From Hyphomonadaceae bacterium (GTDB taxonomy: Bacteria; Pseudomonadota; Alphaproteobacteria; Caulobacterales; Hyphomonadaceae), in NCBI GenBank assembly GCA_016714495.1, contig JADKDU010000001.1:124001-188000 (forward strand): DNA of 64,000 bases. The letters are read 5' to 3'. A model generated the notes under the pieces. That model saw nothing but the letters and a program-made list of their open reading frames with translations. It had not been told where the DNA came from and searched no databases. Numbering within the stretch: position 1 is the stretch's first letter; every line of letters begins with the position of its first letter. This document shows positions 8,716 through 17,845 of this stretch, piece after piece. Both the position numbers and the translations under genes were made by a program.

Positions 8716-10656
8716 ATGACGACCGAGACTCCCGACGCTCCATCCAGCTTGCTGATGCGCTGGGGCCCGCCCGTCCTAAAAGTCGTCGGCACGCTGGCCA
8801 CCGTCGGCCTCGTCACCTTCGCGCTTCTGTGGAACACGCTGTTTGCGCAGATGCCATCCCTGCCCAGCCGCGAAGCGCTGTGGACGCTCAACCGCGAACC
8901 AGCAGTCGAGTTCATCGACGCCAAGGGTGAGACTGTCTCCATCCGCGGCCCGCGCTATGGGCGCGCCGTCAAGGCCGCCGACCTGCCGCCCCACGTTGTC
9001 AACGCCTTTATCGGCGCCGAGGATCGCCGCTTCCGCGAGCACACGGGCGTCGACATGTGGGCGATCGTCCGCGCCTTCCTCGCCAACGCCCGCGCCGGCC
9101 ACACAGTCGAAGGCGCCTCCACCATCACGCAGCAGCTCGTCAAGAACCTCTTTCTCACGCCGGATCAGACCTTAAAGCGCAAGGCGCAGGAAGCCCGCCT
9201 CGCTGGCGATCTCGAACGTCTGCTGAAGAAGGACGAGATCCTCGATCTCTATCTCAACCGCATCTATCTCGGCGCTGGCGCCTATGGTCTCGACGCCGCC
9301 GCGCGCACCTATTTCGGCAAGCAGCCTGCCGATCTCACGCTCGCCGAATCCGCCATGCTCGCCTCTTTCCCAAAAGCGCCGACGCGCTTCGCCAACCAGG
9401 TGCAGAGCAGCAAGGCCAAGGAACGCCAGCATTACGTGCTCGAGCAAATGGTCGAAGCCGGCTTCATCTCGCAGGCGCAGTCCGACGAGGCGGCGAACCA
9501 GGAACTCATCTTCGCGAAAGAAGCGCCCGACACCTTTACCGGCCATGCGCTCGACTATGCTGTTGAGCGCGTCCGCGAAGTCCTGCCCAATCCGCCGGCG
9601 GACATGGTGATCAAGCTCTCGCTGGATCTCACGCTGCAGAAAGCTGCGCAAGAGGCGGTCGAGCACGGCCTCGCCACCATGGGCAAGGACCGCCGCGCGT
9701 CGGAAGGCGCGGCCCTGCTGATCGATGTCAACGGCGCCATCCGCGCCATGGTCGGCGGCCGCGACTATCTGAAATCGAAATTCAACCGGGCCACGCAGGC
9801 TCGCCGCCAGCCCGGCTCGTCCTTCAAGATGTTCGTTTACGCCGCCGCCCTTGAAGACGGCATGACGCCCGGCACCGTCCGCTTCGACATGCCGATCACC
9901 ATCAACAACTGGCGCCCGCGCAATTATGGCGGCGATTACCGCGGCCCGGTCACGCTCTCCGAAGCGCTTGCGGAATCGCTCAACACGGTGGCGGCCCAGA
10001 TAGGCAACGAGATCGGCGTCGACAAGGTCACGGCCCTCGCGCACGAATTCGGCGTGAAGTCACCGCTTCACAATTATCCTTCGATCACGCTTGGCTCGGA
10101 CGAAGTAACGCTGATGGACATGACCACCGGCTTCGGCGTGCTGGCCAAGGGCGGCCTGCAGATGAACCCTTACATCATCGAGGAAATCCGCAACTCGAAG
10201 GGTGACCTGCTCTATTCGAACCCGGTCGCAGCGGCGCCGCGCATCTATCCAGAAAACCTCGCCGCCGACATGAACTCCATGCTCAGCCGTGTCGTCGTCA
10301 GCGGCACCGGCGGCGCCGCGCGTATCCCCGGCTGGGACGTCGCCGGCAAGACCGGCACCAGCCAGGATTGGCGCGACGCCTGGTTCCTCGGCTATACCAC
10401 CCGCTATGTCGGCGGCGTCTGGGTCGGCAATGACGACGACAAGCCGATGGCGAAGATCACTGGCGGCGAGATGTCGGCCCGCATCTGGTCCGACATGATG
10501 AAGGTGGCCCTCAAAGACATCCCGCCCGAGCCGCTTCCCGGCGCCAAGCAGGCAGAAGAGTATCTGTCGAGCGAAGAGCAGGAGCGCCTGAACTTCTACC
10601 GCCGCCTCGCCAGCGCCTTCAGCTCTGTGGAAGCAAGAGCCGGCGGCGGCGGCTGA
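8716..10656 (+). CDS. class A penicillin-binding protein (PBP1A-type)
   Basis: A 646-residue bifunctional murein synthase. One N-terminal membrane segment (about residues 18-40) anchors it in the inner membrane. The GT51 glycosyltransferase has GAEDRRFREHTGVD (catalytic Glu 102), GASTITQQLVKN, RKAQEARLA and KKDEILDLYLN. The transpeptidase domain has the three serine-enzyme motifs: SSFK (Ser 368, Lys 371), SLN (421-423) and KTGT (545-548). It is shorter than E. coli PBP1a and lacks the large OB insert, as in many compact alphaproteobacterial forms. ATG 8716 is preferred because upstream codons read as non-coding. Confidence 0.93.
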   Translation: MTTETPDAPSSLLMRWGPPVLKVVGTLATVGLVTFALLWNTLFAQMPSLPSREALWTLNREPAVEFIDAKGETVSIRGPRYGRAVKAADLPPHVVNAFIGAEDRRFREHTGVDMWAIVRAFLANARAGHTVEGASTITQQLVKNLFLTPDQTLKRKAQEARLAGDLERLLKKDEILDLYLNRIYLGAGAYGLDAAARTYFGKQPADLTLAESAMLASFPKAPTRFANQVQSSKAKERQHYVLEQMVEAGFISQAQSDEAANQELIFAKEAPDTFTGHALDYAVERVREVLPNPPADMVIKLSLDLTLQKAAQEAVEHGLATMGKDRRASEGAALLIDVNGAIRAMVGGRDYLKSKFNRATQARRQPGSSFKMFVYAAALEDGMTPGTVRFDMPITINNWRPRNYGGDYRGPVTLSEALAESLNTVAAQIGNEIGVDKVTALAHEFGVKSPLHNYPSITLGSDEVTLMDMTTGFGVLAKGGLQMNPYIIEEIRNSKGDLLYSNPVAAAPRIYPENLAADMNSMLSRVVVSGTGGAARIPGWDVAGKTGTSQDWRDAWFLGYTTRYVGGVWVGNDDDKPMAKITGGEMSARIWSDMMKVALKDIPPEPLPGAKQAEEYLSSEEQERLNFYRRLASAFSSVEARAGGGG

Positions 10657-10752
10657 CCCGCCTCTTCACCTGATCGTCACCGTCACGCGCGCCTGCGCCA
10701 CCGGCTAACATTTGCCGGTTGACGATCCCTAAGCAAAAACCTCCCGTTTGTC

Positions 10753-10908
10753 ATGACTTACGTTTCCTCACTCGTTGTTCTGGCCGATCCAACACGCCGC
10801 AAGGTGTTTGAACGCTTGCGCCAAGGTCCTCTGTCGGTCGGCGAAATTGCGCTCGCTCCGCTGCTTGCCTTGCCCAAAACGCCGAAGATGCAGCGTTCTC
10901 GCCCTTGA
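10753..10908 (+). pseudogene. N-terminal fragment of an ArsR-type regulator
   Basis: A 51-codon frame reads MTYVSSLVVLADPTRRKVFE then RLRQGPLSVGEIA, which is the first half of an ArsR-family winged helix (ALADPTRRxIFxxLxxGPxSVGEIA). The recognition helix and dimer part are missing; after residue 33 the sequence is unrelated and stops at 10908. It looks like a remnant cut by a deletion whose right end falls just before the ABC-F gene. It is otherwise the only content of the 283-base gap after the PBP gene. Confidence 0.6.
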
Positions 10909-10939
10909 CCTTACGGCCGGCTTCGCGTCCATGCGCGCC

Positions 10940-12778
10940 ATGGCCGGACCTCCGATTGCAGTTCTTCGCGGCGTGAAGCTCACGCTAGGCGCAACGCCCC
11001 TGTTTGACGGCGTCGACCTGCAGCTGGCGCGTGGCGAGCGCATGGCGCTGGTCGGCCGCAATGGGGCCGGCAAGTCGACCCTGATGCGCATCCTCGCCCG
11101 CGCCATCGAGCCCGATGGCGGCGAGATCTTCATGCAACCCGGCGTCGTCGCCCGCCACCTGCTGCAGGAGCCCGACTTCGCCGGTTTCAAGACCGCCATC
11201 GCGTATGTCAGCGACGGCCTCGATGACGACATGCTTTACCGCGCCGAGACCGAGTTGCTCGCCTGGGGCGTGCCGCAGGAACTCGATCTCAAGAAAGCGT
11301 CCGGCGGTCAGGCCCGCCGCATCGCCTTGGCTCACGCCTTCGCCCATGACCCCGACGTGCTGTTGGTCGACGAACCGACCAACCACCTCGATGTGCCCGC
11401 CATCGAACTGCTGGAAGACGAGCTGAAAGCCTTCCGAGGCGCGGCCCTCATTGTAAGTCACGACCGCCGCTTTCTCGAGAACGTCTCCACCTCCGTCGCC
11501 TGGCTTCGTCAGGGCACTGTCCATACTCTCGGCAAAGGCTACGCCGCCTTCGAGGAATGGGCCGAGACCGTCGAAGCCGACGAGGAGAAAGCGCTCGACA
11601 AGCTGAACGTTCAGCTCAAGGCCGAAGAACGCTGGATGGCGCGCGGCGTCACCGCCCGCCGCCGCCGCAATATGGGCCGCGTGCGCAAGCTGCATGAAAT
11701 GCGTGACGAGAAGAAGGAACGCCGCATCGCGCTCAATCAAGCGAGCAACACAGCCAACCTCGGCATCGATGCAGGCACGCAATCCGGCCGCCTCGTCATC
11801 GAGGCAAAGGGCCTGACCAAGACCTTCCTCACGCCCGATGGCGACCTGCCCATCGTCGACAATCTCAATCTCCGTGTCATGCGCGGCGACCGCCTCGGCA
11901 TCATCGGCCCCAACGGCGCGGGCAAGACCACGCTGCTGAAGCTCCTGCTCGGCCAACTCGAACCCGACGCCGGCACGCTGCGCCTCGCGAAGACGCTCGA
12001 CATCGCCTATCTCGACCAGACCCGCGCCACGCTGAAGCCGGACGTCACGCTGTGGGACACGCTCACCCCGCTCGGCGGCGACCAGGTCATGGTGCGCGGC
12101 TATCCCAAGCATGTCGCCGCCTATGCCAAGGACTTCCTTTTCGAGTCCCGGCAGCTCCACCAGCCGGTCCACGCCCTCTCTGGCGGCGAACGCAACCGGC
12201 TCACGCTGGCGATCGCGCTCGCCAAGCCGTCCAACCTGCTGATCCTCGACGAACCGACCAACGATCTCGACATCGAGACGCTGGACCTGCTCGAAGACAT
12301 GCTCAGCCAGTATGAAGGCACGCTCCTGCTGGTCAGCCACGACCGCGCCTTCGTTGATAACGTGGTTACCTCGATCCTGACGCCAGAAGGCAAGGGCCAA
12401 TGGCTGGAAACGCCCGGCGGCTATTCCGACTACGTCGCACAGAAGAAATCGGGCGGCGTCGCTTTCCGCTCGTCCGCTCTCGACCCTTCCTCGAAAGGCG
12501 GTTCGAAAGTCGCTGACAAGACGCCGGGCGCTCCCGCGTCCAAGCTCACCTTCAAGGACCAGCATCGTCTCACCGAGCTCAACCGCCTCATGCCGGAACG
12601 CCAGAAGGAGATCATCGATCTCGAAGACGCGATGGCGGATTCAGCTCTCTTCTCGAAGGATCCGAAAGGTTTTCAGACCCGCGCCAACCGCCTCACAGCA
12701 GCTCGCGCCGAACTGGAAAGCTATGAGGGGGAATGGTTTGCCCTAGAGGAAAAGCGCGAGGCGCTTGGCCGTAGCTGA
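10940..12778 (+). CDS. ABC-F ATPase (Uup-like)
   Basis: A 612-residue soluble protein with two ABC domains and no membrane segment. Domain 1: Walker A GRNGAGKST (residues 39-47), signature ASGGQARRIALA, Walker B LLVDEPTNHLD. The linker is long and basic. Domain 2: GPNGAGKTT (323-331), LSGGERNRLTLA, LLILDEPTNDLD. The C-terminal 90 residues form a charged helical hairpin (LTELNRLMPERQKEIIDLED) typical of Uup, which binds DNA or ribosomes. ABC-F proteins act on the ribosome; Uup is linked to genome stability and ribosome function. Start ATG 10940 follows family alignment; 10931 is also possible. Confidence 0.9.
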   Translation: MAGPPIAVLRGVKLTLGATPLFDGVDLQLARGERMALVGRNGAGKSTLMRILARAIEPDGGEIFMQPGVVARHLLQEPDFAGFKTAIAYVSDGLDDDMLYRAETELLAWGVPQELDLKKASGGQARRIALAHAFAHDPDVLLVDEPTNHLDVPAIELLEDELKAFRGAALIVSHDRRFLENVSTSVAWLRQGTVHTLGKGYAAFEEWAETVEADEEKALDKLNVQLKAEERWMARGVTARRRRNMGRVRKLHEMRDEKKERRIALNQASNTANLGIDAGTQSGRLVIEAKGLTKTFLTPDGDLPIVDNLNLRVMRGDRLGIIGPNGAGKTTLLKLLLGQLEPDAGTLRLAKTLDIAYLDQTRATLKPDVTLWDTLTPLGGDQVMVRGYPKHVAAYAKDFLFESRQLHQPVHALSGGERNRLTLAIALAKPSNLLILDEPTNDLDIETLDLLEDMLSQYEGTLLLVSHDRAFVDNVVTSILTPEGKGQWLETPGGYSDYVAQKKSGGVAFRSSALDPSSKGGSKVADKTPGAPASKLTFKDQHRLTELNRLMPERQKEIIDLEDAMADSALFSKDPKGFQTRANRLTAARAELESYEGEWFALEEKREALGRS

Positions 12779-12899
12779 TACGTCAGACGTCGAATTGCGA
12801 CGCCCCGCCGCGGCGAAATCGCAAATTCCCAAGCGGGGACAAGTCTTTTTTTAACCGCCCCCCATTAGGTTGGGTCTCCTGCCCGAGGGGAGATCCGGC

Positions 12900-14000
12900 A
12901 TGGCGGCGCCCGCCAATAATTTTGCATTGCTGCTGGATCTCGCCAAAGAAGGCTCCAGCGAGAAACGCCGCGAACTGCTGCGGCAGATCACTGACGTCTT
13001 CCTGGCCGACCCGCCGGAACGCTCAGATCGCGAAAGCATGCTGTTCGACGAAATCGTCGGCGCCGTCGCCGCCGATCTCGAAACGCAGGTCCGCATCGAA
13101 CTCGCGCGCAAAGTGGCCGTCAGCGACGTGCCTGTGCAGCGCACCGCCCGCCGCCTTGCGATGGACGTCATCGAAGTCGCCCGCCCGGTCCTTGAACATT
13201 CGAAGGCGCTGAGCGAAGCCGACCTCATCGACGTGATCCAGGCGAAATCGCAGGATCACATGATGGCCGTCACGAAGCGGCCGCACATTGGCGAGAACGT
13301 CTCCAGCGCACTGGTCTCCAAGGGTGAAGACCGCGTCGTCGCCTCGCTGCTCGAGAACCCCACCGCGCGCATGAACCGCGAGACATTCGAGCGTGTCGCG
13401 GAACGCGCCGAAGTCAGCCGCGTCCTGCACGCCCCGTTCGTGCGCAACGCCCACGTGCCGCTCGACCTGCTCAACAACGTTTACCTGAAGGTCGAGCATA
13501 ACCTGCGCCGCGAGATCATGCGCAAGTTCCACGGCGTGTCGCCGGCCGAACTCGAAGCCGCGCTGGAAGCCAGCCGCAACCACCTCTCATCCGCCTATGG
13601 CGCGTTGCCCGACGACTTCCAGGCCGCCAAGGATCACATTGCAACGCTTGAGAAGCGCAACCCGCTGAGCCCGCCCGTGCTCGTGCAGCTGCTGCGCGAG
13701 AACAAGCGCACGGCCTTCGTGCTCGCCTTCGCAAAGCTGGTGGATATCGAGTTCGATCTCAGTCGCCGCCTCGTCGAGGCGAAGGATATCGATGCGCTCG
13801 CCATGCTCTGCCGCGGCGCCGGCTTCGACCGCGGCCTGTTCGTCACGCTCTGCATCACCATCTTGAATGATGGCGGCGGCCTCAGCAAAGCCGAGAAATA
13901 CGGCCAGCTCTACGAGCAGGTGCCCGTCGCCGCCGCCCAACGCGCCCTCCGCTTCTGGAAGGTCCGCGCCAAGGGCGGAACCGGCGCGAAAGCCGCCTAG
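12900..14000 (+). CDS. DUF2336 domain protein (paralog 1)
   Basis: A 366-residue soluble, helical protein. The DUF2336 pattern is clear: MLFDEIVGAVAADLETQVRI near residue 40, HIGENVSSALVSKGEDRVVA, then ASLLENPTARMNRETFERVA and the C-terminal LCRGAGFDRGLFVTLCITIL. GGGGAG eight bases upstream supports ATG 12900. DUF2336 proteins are typical of Alphaproteobacteria and resemble HEAT/ARM repeats; biochemical function is unknown. A second member (53039-54247) lies on the opposite side of the window. Confidence 0.85.
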   Translation: MAAPANNFALLLDLAKEGSSEKRRELLRQITDVFLADPPERSDRESMLFDEIVGAVAADLETQVRIELARKVAVSDVPVQRTARRLAMDVIEVARPVLEHSKALSEADLIDVIQAKSQDHMMAVTKRPHIGENVSSALVSKGEDRVVASLLENPTARMNRETFERVAERAEVSRVLHAPFVRNAHVPLDLLNNVYLKVEHNLRREIMRKFHGVSPAELEAALEASRNHLSSAYGALPDDFQAAKDHIATLEKRNPLSPPVLVQLLRENKRTAFVLAFAKLVDIEFDLSRRLVEAKDIDALAMLCRGAGFDRGLFVTLCITILNDGGGLSKAEKYGQLYEQVPVAAAQRALRFWKVRAKGGTGAKAA

Positions 14001-14082
14001 TCACTCGCCCCCCGAGAGGCCCCCAGTGGACGGCGTAGGCCGGCCGCAATAGCGTCTCCCTACAACACGTGGGGATAAGGGG

Positions 14083-15053
14083 ATGGACATCGGGGGACTG
14101 TGGGCGGGCTTTCTGGCCGCCCTTCCGCACAATTGGGACGAAGCGCTGACGCTCACCCACGCCATCCTGTCCAATCCCTGGGCGCGCACGTTTGCACTTG
14201 TGGTGATCGTCTATCTCACCATCCGCGTCATCGCGAGCATCTACAGCGGCGACAAACAGGGCGCGGAGCTGGGGCCGGTAGCGATCCGCGCGCACACCTC
14301 GGCGCGCTATGGCCGCGACATGGTCCGCATGCCGCACGCACTGATGCCTATGGCGATGGATGGCGTGTCGGCCTGCTGCAAGATTTTCTACGTTTACAAC
14401 GACTCCCGGGGCCGCCGGCGCAAGCATCTCGTCCACACCGTCCGTGACGCCAAGCTTAGCCTGTCGCCAGTCGACCTGCCGCGCGTTAAGGATGTCATCT
14501 ACGGTCAGGAAATTCCCGAGGCTGTCGCGACACGTCACGTCTGCTTCCCGCCCGTCGATGTGCAAGAGGTTGCCGGCGCCGTTCCTGGCACGCCGGAATC
14601 GGCAAGCGACTACGCAAAGCTCCACGGCATCATCGAAAGCTGGACTGAGGATGACTCCGCCGCCTGGATCTCCACGTCCGCAGACGTCAAAGACGAGATC
14701 GGCGTCGGCAAGATCGACTTCATCAAGTCCCGTGCGAACGGCATTGCCAAAGTGGAGAAGGGCTGCTTCAATCGGCTGCATTTCCGGCCACGCTACGAGA
14801 ACCGCCCGAATTGCGTCGGCAGCTACTACCTCCAAGTTTCGAGTTTTCCCACGAACCCCTGTTCGTGCTGACCCGCCATCCCGACCGCGATCTGAAGATG
14901 ACGGCGTGGCTGACCATCCTGACCAGCATGTTCGCCCTGATCATGGACTGGTGGCCCAACGGCGCGCCGCCCTTCGGCATCACGGCGCCGGGCGCCACTG
15001 TACGCGCGACCGATTCGCCCCCGGCTAGAACTGTGCGCATTCCGCCACCCTAG
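14083..15053 (+). CDS. membrane-anchored hypothetical protein, frameshifted
   Basis: Reads from ATG 14083 (AAGGGG just upstream) with an N-terminal membrane segment (ARTFALVVIVYLTIRVIASI), then a soluble region with KIFYVYNDSRGRRRKHLVHT and ASDYAKLHGIIESWTEDDSA. Near 14838 the frame must drop one base: after CVGSYYLQ the other frame continues FEFSHEPLFVLTRHPDRDLK and ends with a second hydrophobic segment (TAWLTILTSMFALIMDWWPN) and a Pro-rich tail to 15053. I do not recognise the family. The continuity of sense on both sides suggests one intact gene with one missing base. Confidence 0.65.
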
Positions 15054-15141
15054 ACGCGAAAAGTGGTGCATCACGCGCATCAATCGCGCCCGCTTGTGCA
15101 GTTCCGGAATTGCTCAGCGCACCCCCCTCGCCTAGCTTCGC

Positions 15142-15153
15142 GCCCCGCGGGGC
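15142..15153. promoter_or_regulatory. 12-bp perfect palindrome before the DUF262 gene
   Basis: GCCCCGCGGGGC, centred 20 bases upstream of the DUF262 start and directly before its AGAGAG ribosome site. Could be an operator or leader structure; no protein is known for it. Confidence 0.3.
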
Positions 15154-15166
15154 CTAGAGAGAGTAT

Positions 15167-16900
15167 ATGCCGAACCCCATCATTCGCTCGCAGACCGTGA
15201 GCATCGGCGACTTGTTGCGCCTCGGATCATTCCAGCCTGCCCGCGTCCAGCGCGACTATTGCTGGACCGAGCACCAGCAGGCCGGCCTACTGGACGACCT
15301 GATCGCCAGCTTCGGCGAGTTCGGCCTCGACCCGGAGGTGGAGCCCGACGCCAGCGACGCCAACGAACCGTCAACCGACACGCCTTTCGATATGTCCGAT
15401 TACGACCGCGAGCTGGAACTGACGGCGCCCTATACGTTCGTCGGCACGGTCGTCCTCCATCCGGCCGGCGAACGGTTCGACATCTATGACGGTCTTCAGC
15501 GCGTCACCACATTCACCGTCGTGCTCGCCGTCCTGCGCGACATGATGGAAGCCGAAAAGAACCATCCGGTCCATTCGCTGCTCTCGACCGAGAGCGGCAT
15601 CTGGCGGCTTAACCTTCAGATGAAGCACAACACCCTGGAATCAGACATCCTCGCCCACGGCCGCACAACCAAGCGCCATCGGCCACATCCCCTGCTGACC
15701 GACGCGTCCGAGCGCCTGCGCGAATGCGTGACCGTGGCGCGCGGCAAGTTCGCCGGCTGGAGCGCCAAACGCCTCTCGGCCTTTACCGCCTTCCTGTCGG
15801 AAGCCGTGCTCGTCACCGTTACGCGCATCTCCGATCGCCGCACGGCCGCCAAGGCCTTCGTGAGCATCAATTCCGGCGGCCTGCCGCTGAAGCCCGAAGA
15901 GATCGTCAAGGGCCAGCTGATCGACCTGTCCTCAACCATGCCGAATGCAGACGAGGCGGCGCGCACGATCCTGTTCGCCTGGAACTCGATGCAGGAAGAA
16001 CTCGGCAAGCAGCGCTTCGACGACTTCCTCCGCTCGGTCGACTTCATCGAACGGCGCCAGCCACAATCAACCGACTATGCGATCCAGCTGATGGAGTTCA
16101 TCCGACGATACTATCCTGGCCAGCAAGGCTATCGATGGGCGACGGAAACGCTGATCCACTACCTCGCCGCGTTCAAATGGATCCACGAATCCAACGAGCA
16201 GGAATGGGCTGTCGGCGTTCACGCCAGTCTGCGCCGCTTGCAGCTGCTGAAATGGGACCAATGGCGCGCCTACGCCATGCTTGTCCGCATGAAGTCGCGG
16301 CCGGCCGACCTCGACAAACGGATCGATATTCTCGATCGCGCCTGCTTTGCCCTCACGGTTTCTACGCCAGACGCCCGCCGCTGCGCCGAGATGATCGGCA
16401 AGCGCATCGAGCGCTTCGCCAAAGGCACATTCGGCAAACAGGCCGGCCTGCTCTTCTCGCCAGCCCAGCACGAACGCCTCGTGCGCCATCTCAACAGCCC
16501 GATCACGGAAGGCGGACGCCGCTCCACCATCATGCGCTGGATCGAAGCCGCGGCACATGGCGACCGCGTGCCGCGCTACATAATCGACACACACTCATCA
16601 ATCGAACATTGCTATCCTCGCAATCCCCAGAACAACTGGCTGGCGTTCGAAAACGGGCTGGAGATCAACCAGCTTGCGACGCTTCGCGAGATGACCGGCA
16701 ATCTCTGCGTGCTGCCGCAGGACGAACTCGGCAACGCCCCGTTTGAGGAGAAGCGCAAAGCCTACGCTCGCTTCAAGGCCAAGTTCGCCAACGAGATCGC
16801 GAAAACCAAGTTCTGGACGCCCGACGCCGTCCGCTACCGCACCAAGAAGCTTACTGAGATGACCCTCGCCTTCCTGGCGCTCGAAGTGTCGGGGTCATAA
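15167..16900 (+). CDS. DUF262 family protein, possible defence or nuclease protein
   Basis: A 577-residue protein. The DUF262 nucleotide-binding motif, usually DGQQR, is present as DGLQRVTTF (Asp 108-Arg 112). Upstream are FQPARVQRDYCWTEHQQAGL (the family's R-x-Y-x-W segment) and TFVGTVVL. AKAFVSINSGGLPLKPEEIV matches the conserved FVxxNxxGxxLxxxE of DUF262. The C-terminal part has IEHCYPRN (479-486), like the IEHxxPQ of the DUF1524 HNH-type nuclease, followed by TLREMTGNLCVLPQDELGN. DUF262-DUF1524 fusions include GmrSD type IV restriction enzymes and other anti-phage proteins. It has no partner gene here, so its role is inferred only. Confidence 0.8.
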   Translation: MPNPIIRSQTVSIGDLLRLGSFQPARVQRDYCWTEHQQAGLLDDLIASFGEFGLDPEVEPDASDANEPSTDTPFDMSDYDRELELTAPYTFVGTVVLHPAGERFDIYDGLQRVTTFTVVLAVLRDMMEAEKNHPVHSLLSTESGIWRLNLQMKHNTLESDILAHGRTTKRHRPHPLLTDASERLRECVTVARGKFAGWSAKRLSAFTAFLSEAVLVTVTRISDRRTAAKAFVSINSGGLPLKPEEIVKGQLIDLSSTMPNADEAARTILFAWNSMQEELGKQRFDDFLRSVDFIERRQPQSTDYAIQLMEFIRRYYPGQQGYRWATETLIHYLAAFKWIHESNEQEWAVGVHASLRRLQLLKWDQWRAYAMLVRMKSRPADLDKRIDILDRACFALTVSTPDARRCAEMIGKRIERFAKGTFGKQAGLLFSPAQHERLVRHLNSPITEGGRRSTIMRWIEAAAHGDRVPRYIIDTHSSIEHCYPRNPQNNWLAFENGLEINQLATLREMTGNLCVLPQDELGNAPFEEKRKAYARFKAKFANEIAKTKFWTPDAVRYRTKKLTEMTLAFLALEVSGS

Positions 16901-16999
16901 GCGCAGCCAGGACGGTCTGGTCAGAACTGACAATGCTGCCTAGTCTCTCCCCTCAGATCCGCGCACAGCAAACGATGCGCGGACATCGGGAAGACAAGT

Positions 17000-17752
17000 A
17001 TGAAGCTTTTCGGAACTCTCGCGCTCGCCTTGGCGCTGGCTTCGGCCACGCAAGGCTGCACCACAACGCCAACACAATCTGTTGTGGAAACCGCAACGCC
17101 CAAGATCGTCATCTATCACGCCGAAGGTCGACGCTCCGAACGCGTTGTCTGGCTGTGCGAAGAACTTGGCCTGCCCTACGAACTCAAATATCGCCGCGGC
17201 GATGTGACCGGGTCATTTGAGGACATTTTCGCCGTCAACTCGGGCATGCGCGTCGCCCCCACCGTCTTCTACAATGGCGAGCTGTTGGTCGAATCGGGCG
17301 CGATTCTGCAATTCATCATGGACCGGAATGGCGGCGGCCGCCTGATGCCAGCTGTCTCGTCTCCCGACTACGCCTCCTACCTGCGCTTCATGCACTATTC
17401 CGAAGGCACGTTGGCTTCAGACGTGGTGGCCGATTATCGCGTCGCCCGCGCGACCGGCGGAAAAGCGCCGCGCGGCGCGAAGGAGACCGACGGCCAGCGC
17501 GCGATGCGCTTCGCCGATGACTTTCTCGAAAAGCACCCATGGTTCGGCGGATCGCAGTTCACCACCGCCGACATCATGATGGTCTTCCCGATCAGCTATG
17601 CGATCCGCATGAACGTCGCGGATCCGGTTAAATATCCGAACATTCTTGCCTGGCAGAAAAAGGTCGAAGGCCGTCCCGCCTTCAAGCGCATGATCGCTGC
17701 GGCCCGCCCCGATGGTCGCGTCGCACCGCCGCCTTCGCTCACCCTGCCTTAA
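17000..17752 (+). CDS. GST-fold protein with a lipoprotein signal
   Basis: A 250-residue protein. Residues 1-20 (MKLFGTLALALALASATQGC) form a lipoprotein signal with Cys 20 as lipidation site. From residue 35 a GST follows: IVIYHAEGRRSERVVWLCEE, then RVAPTVFYNGELLVESGAIL with the cis-Pro and the Glu-Ser glutathione contact, and a C-terminal helical domain with HPWFGGSQFTTADIMMVFPI. GSTs are normally cytosolic; a lipid-anchored form facing the periplasm is unusual. It could be a glutathione-dependent envelope enzyme or a binding protein. The signal lies in frame with no gap, so a fusion artefact is unlikely. Confidence 0.82.
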   Translation: MKLFGTLALALALASATQGCTTTPTQSVVETATPKIVIYHAEGRRSERVVWLCEELGLPYELKYRRGDVTGSFEDIFAVNSGMRVAPTVFYNGELLVESGAILQFIMDRNGGGRLMPAVSSPDYASYLRFMHYSEGTLASDVVADYRVARATGGKAPRGAKETDGQRAMRFADDFLEKHPWFGGSQFTTADIMMVFPISYAIRMNVADPVKYPNILAWQKKVEGRPAFKRMIAAARPDGRVAPPPSLTLP

Positions 17753-17845
17753 CGACATCATCAGCTAGACGCGCTGGTAATATGATGGCGGACATACTAG
17801 GTCCGCCATCCACCCAGTCCCGGAGCCCCGGGAAAGAAACCAGCC

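Noticed and set aside
10985..12565. 526-codon minus-strand ORF
   Set aside because: Antisense to the ABC-F gene, whose Walker and signature motifs are unmistakable.
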